The notes under the pieces were generated by a model. That model had not been told where the DNA came from. It made no database searches and saw nothing but the letters and a program-made list of their open reading frames with translations. A stretch of 64,000 bases of DNA, taken from positions 66,439-130,438 of the forward strand of contig NZ_JAINFL010000017.1 of the NCBI RefSeq assembly GCF_022458895.1. The letters run 5' to 3'. This DNA comes from Roseihalotalea indica (GTDB taxonomy: Bacteria > Bacteroidota > Bacteroidia > Cytophagales > Cyclobacteriaceae). Shown here piece by piece: positions 61,647 to 64,000 of this stretch (within the stretch, counting starts at the first letter, position 1; each line of letters starts with the position of its first letter). The translations under genes were made by a program, and so were the position numbers.

Positions 61647-64000
61647 ATGAAACGCATACACTTTTTTATCCTCGCTGCCATTTTATTCATGATAAGTCAT
61701 GAAGGGTATTCACAAACTAGACCATCATCTACGGTAAGTAATGGCATTAATGGAGTTTGTGGTCTGTGTCAAATTCTAAACCCTGATGCAGCATGGGATA
61801 ACGACCCCGCTTCCTTTACTTCAATGGAAATCAGCCTGCTGGGTGCAGGGATCACTGCCGAAGCTACCTATGGGTTTACCAACCCGGTCCCTTTGAACAA
61901 TGTGATTAAACTCCATCTTCAATTTAGTGGAGATGAGATTTTGAATGACATTGCCGCCTCAGAAATCTTTCAAAGGTTGGAAATCCAGTTAATGGATAAT
62001 AGCGGTACTATACTAACCACTTATGCCAGTGGAAATATTGCGCAGGTAGACATTCTATCCAGTACTGAAAATATTTTTGAAATAAAGATTATTAATCCTG
62101 ATGCTTCTACTCAACGAATCAAAATTCTAACAGACGAATTACTCGCAGCAGGCCCCATACAACGAGACCTACGAATCTTTGATATTCTACATATAACCAA
62201 TGATATCGTACCGGTTACAACCGCTGAAACGAAAGGGAGCTCTGGTATAACACTATGCATCAACTGCGAAGTTGAGAACGAAGAGCAAGCAACCTCAGCT
62301 TTTGATCAGAATAGTGACTACGCTCTTTATAAACTGCCTATTGCATTACTTTCGGGCTACATTTACGCGCGGTATAGTTGGGGAGGGACAGAATATAGCG
62401 GGAATGACTATGACATTTACCTGACAATGCAAAATGCTCAGTTGCTGACCCTGGGTTCCGAATTACTATTTTTCGAGGATAACAATATCTCGGTTGCGGT
62501 TACCTATGGGGATAATAGTGTTGAAATTTTTGAATTTGGAAATAACCTGATTACCGCCGATGTATTAGGTGGGGGCTCAGGGAGGTTTTTCCTTAAGATT
62601 GATGCCGACAATAGCAAAACAATTAAAAAAGTAGAACCTCGTTTTGGCGGAAATATAGCAAGTATATTAAATCAACTTCGTTTATATACAATTTTCGTAA
62701 CCCCGACCACCAATGACCCTTTTCAGATAGACGATGCAGAAGCAACAGCAACAGTTGAGGCCGCTCTCAACCTGGATGATTATGTGAATGGACAAACATT
62801 GGTTACTATAAATGATTCAGACGGTGCTTTATTAAATGCTGTTATTAGTGCAGGTGCCATGCCTCCTGGTACCCAAATAAACCCTATCACGGGTGAAATC
62901 ACGGTAAGCGATGCCAGTGCCCTTCAGTCGGGTGATTTTGACATATCGATAGGTACCACGGATATACTGGGTGGAACTACTGTAATTGATGTTACTATTA
63001 GCATCAATCCTGCTGATCAGGAAGCGGTTTACAACATAAACCCTGCAAAGCCGGTAAACGACTATGCTGATGACGACATACTTGCAACTGTTACTGATGG
63101 AGATGGCAACATCACTGCTGCTTCAGTTAGTAGCGGAAGCCTCCCTGCCGGGGTAACCCTCGAAACCGACGGTACGCTAAAAGTTGCTAACGCAACGCTG
63201 CTAGTAGCCAATACTTATACGTTTGATGTGACCACTACTGATGAAAATGGTAATACCACTGTAACTACCATCGAATTAACGTTTCTGCCTGCTGATCAGG
63301 AAGCAACATATACAATTGCCCCTCCACTTCCCCGGAATGATTATTCTAATAATGATTTGTTGGCAACAGTGACTGATCCAGACGGTGCGGTTACAAATGC
63401 TACTTTAAACAGTGGTAGTCTCCCGGCCGGAACAACGTTGCAGAGCGATGGCTCGGTGGAAGTTACCAATGCAACATTATTACAGTCCGGCGTTTTTACC
63501 AGCAATATAACAACCACGGATGCGAATGGAGGAACTACCGATCATTCTGTAGAAATCACTATTCATGCTGATGACATTGAAGCCATTTATACTACCAACC
63601 CACCCCAAGAGGTCAGTGAGTATTCCGATGATGACATTTTGGCCACGGCAACTGACGCGAATGGAGCTATTGTAGCGGCAGCCGTCAGCAGCGGCAGTTT
63701 ACCTGCGGGGGTTACCCTGGAAAATGACGGTACCATCAAAGTGACGGATGCCTCAGCCCTGGTAGAGAACACCTACACCTTTGATGTAACCACCACCGAC
63801 GAGAACGGCGGCACCACCACCAGCACCCTGGTGCTCATCTTCTTGCCTGATGATCAGGAAGCCGTCTACACGCTGGAACCTGCCAAACCGTTTGATCAGT
63901 ATGCCAACGGCGAAGTACTGGCCTCGGCCACAGATGATGATGGATTGATCGTATCAGCCAGCGTAGTGTCGGGAACTCTTCCGGCAGGGACAACCCTGAA
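61647..64000 (+). CDS. large secreted repeat protein with Ig-like domains (3' end outside window)
   Basis: A surface or secreted protein, at least 784 residues, open to the window end. It begins with a signal peptide (MKRIHFFILAAILFMISHEGYSQ). The first 360 residues form two related domains, each starting with a CxxC pair: CGLC (38-41) and CINC (204-207), with similar following residues. From residue 362 there are ~93-residue repeats with the core SGSLPAGVTLE.DGT.KV and TYTFDVTTTDENG, a fit to putative Ig (He_PIG-like) or cadherin-like domains. Such proteins bind carbohydrate, cells or surfaces. Later repeats are more GC-rich than the first. Function and C-terminal sorting signal are not visible. 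Confidence 0.85.
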   Translation, partial: MKRIHFFILAAILFMISHEGYSQTRPSSTVSNGINGVCGLCQILNPDAAWDNDPASFTSMEISLLGAGITAEATYGFTNPVPLNNVIKLHLQFSGDEILNDIAASEIFQRLEIQLMDNSGTILTTYASGNIAQVDILSSTENIFEIKIINPDASTQRIKILTDELLAAGPIQRDLRIFDILHITNDIVPVTTAETKGSSGITLCINCEVENEEQATSAFDQNSDYALYKLPIALLSGYIYARYSWGGTEYSGNDYDIYLTMQNAQLLTLGSELLFFEDNNISVAVTYGDNSVEIFEFGNNLITADVLGGGSGRFFLKIDADNSKTIKKVEPRFGGNIASILNQLRLYTIFVTPTTNDPFQIDDAEATATVEAALNLDDYVNGQTLVTINDSDGALLNAVISAGAMPPGTQINPITGEITVSDASALQSGDFDISIGTTDILGGTTVIDVTISINPADQEAVYNINPAKPVNDYADDDILATVTDGDGNITAASVSSGSLPAGVTLETDGTLKVANATLLVANTYTFDVTTTDENGNTTVTTIELTFLPADQEATYTIAPPLPRNDYSNNDLLATVTDPDGAVTNATLNSGSLPAGTTLQSDGSVEVTNATLLQSGVFTSNITTTDANGGTTDHSVEITIHADDIEAIYTTNPPQEVSEYSDDDILATATDANGAIVAAAVSSGSLPAGVTLENDGTIKVTDASALVENTYTFDVTTTDENGGTTTSTLVLIFLPDDQEAVYTLEPAKPFDQYANGEVLASATDDDGLIVSASVVSGTLPAGTTL
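62730..64000 (+). repeat. tandem ~93-residue Ig-like repeats in the large protein
   Basis: Five repeat starts: 62730, 63012, 63291, 63567 and 63849, at spacings of 282, 279, 276 and 282 bases. Each begins near (A/D)D(Q/I)EA. The first is the most divergent; the fourth and the visible part of the fifth are more GC-rich. Confidence 0.85.

Noticed and set aside
1..64000. tRNA or rRNA genes
   Set aside because: I found no tRNA T-arm plus acceptor combination and no rRNA-like stretch on either strand.

Overview
The window looks like a chromosomal segment of a Bacteroidota bacterium, most likely a cytophagal/hymenobacter-type lineage. This is inferred from a SusC/SusD pair, an LptB gene followed by a GH3-like gene, DUF2795 and DUF349 proteins of the Bacteroidota type, a DksA-like protein without the zinc cysteines, several lipoprotein signals, and several upstream sites that fit the Bacteroidota promoter (TTG, about 18-22 bases, TAnnTTTG) rather than the E. 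coli one. An alginate-lyase-like secreted protein hints at a marine or algal niche, but that is inference. I found no rRNA, tRNA, CRISPR array, insertion sequence or prophage. The gene order is compact with many short operons on both strands.

Left part (1-13.9 kb): a truncated cytochrome c lipoprotein follows a PQQ-type glucose/sorbosone dehydrogenase lipoprotein. Next come an AsmA/DUF748 envelope protein, a holin-X-like pair with a very good promoter, a PIG-L protein with altered metal ligands, an SDR plus CPBP pair, an AraC regulator, trmB-folC, lptB-GH3 and scpB-dksA-like. 13.9-23.6 kb: a SAF-domain dehydrogenase, an enzyme-free SusC/SusD pair, an orphan DAHP/KDO8P-synthase-like barrel, map, and an S24 repressor divergent from a tiny HTH-like gene. 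23.6-38.4 kb: a glyoxalase-fold gene, a stress cluster (CsbD, DUF2383, App1 phosphatase), a transglutaminase-like protein, ettA, a DUF349 protein carrying a Gly/Tyr/Arg/Ser-rich disordered insert, ispD-queA, a MacB-type permease, a CPA2 antiporter, a universal stress protein and an outer-membrane protein.

38.5-64 kb: a complete glycerol operon (glpK-glpD-glpF) meets a ROK kinase. Then follow a one-TM protein of unknown function, a Tat-exported Gfo/Idh/MocA oxidoreductase, an overlapping arginine operon (GNAT-argG-argC), an osmotic-type operon (MscS plus a Kv-like potassium channel), a secreted alginate-lyase/beta-helix fusion, a YheT hydrolase, a Tat-exported HisC-like aminotransferase with a striking 42-bp dyad upstream, a DUF418 membrane protein and an S9 peptidase. 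The window ends inside a very large secreted protein with ~93-residue Ig-like repeats.

I see no obvious complete novel defence or mobile system. The observations most worth a second look are: the swapped metal-ligand set in the PIG-L protein; the FUS-like low-complexity insert in the DUF349 protein; the Tat-exported PLP aminotransferase with its dyad; the S24/HTH divergent switch; and the repeat adhesin with a base-composition shift between repeats.
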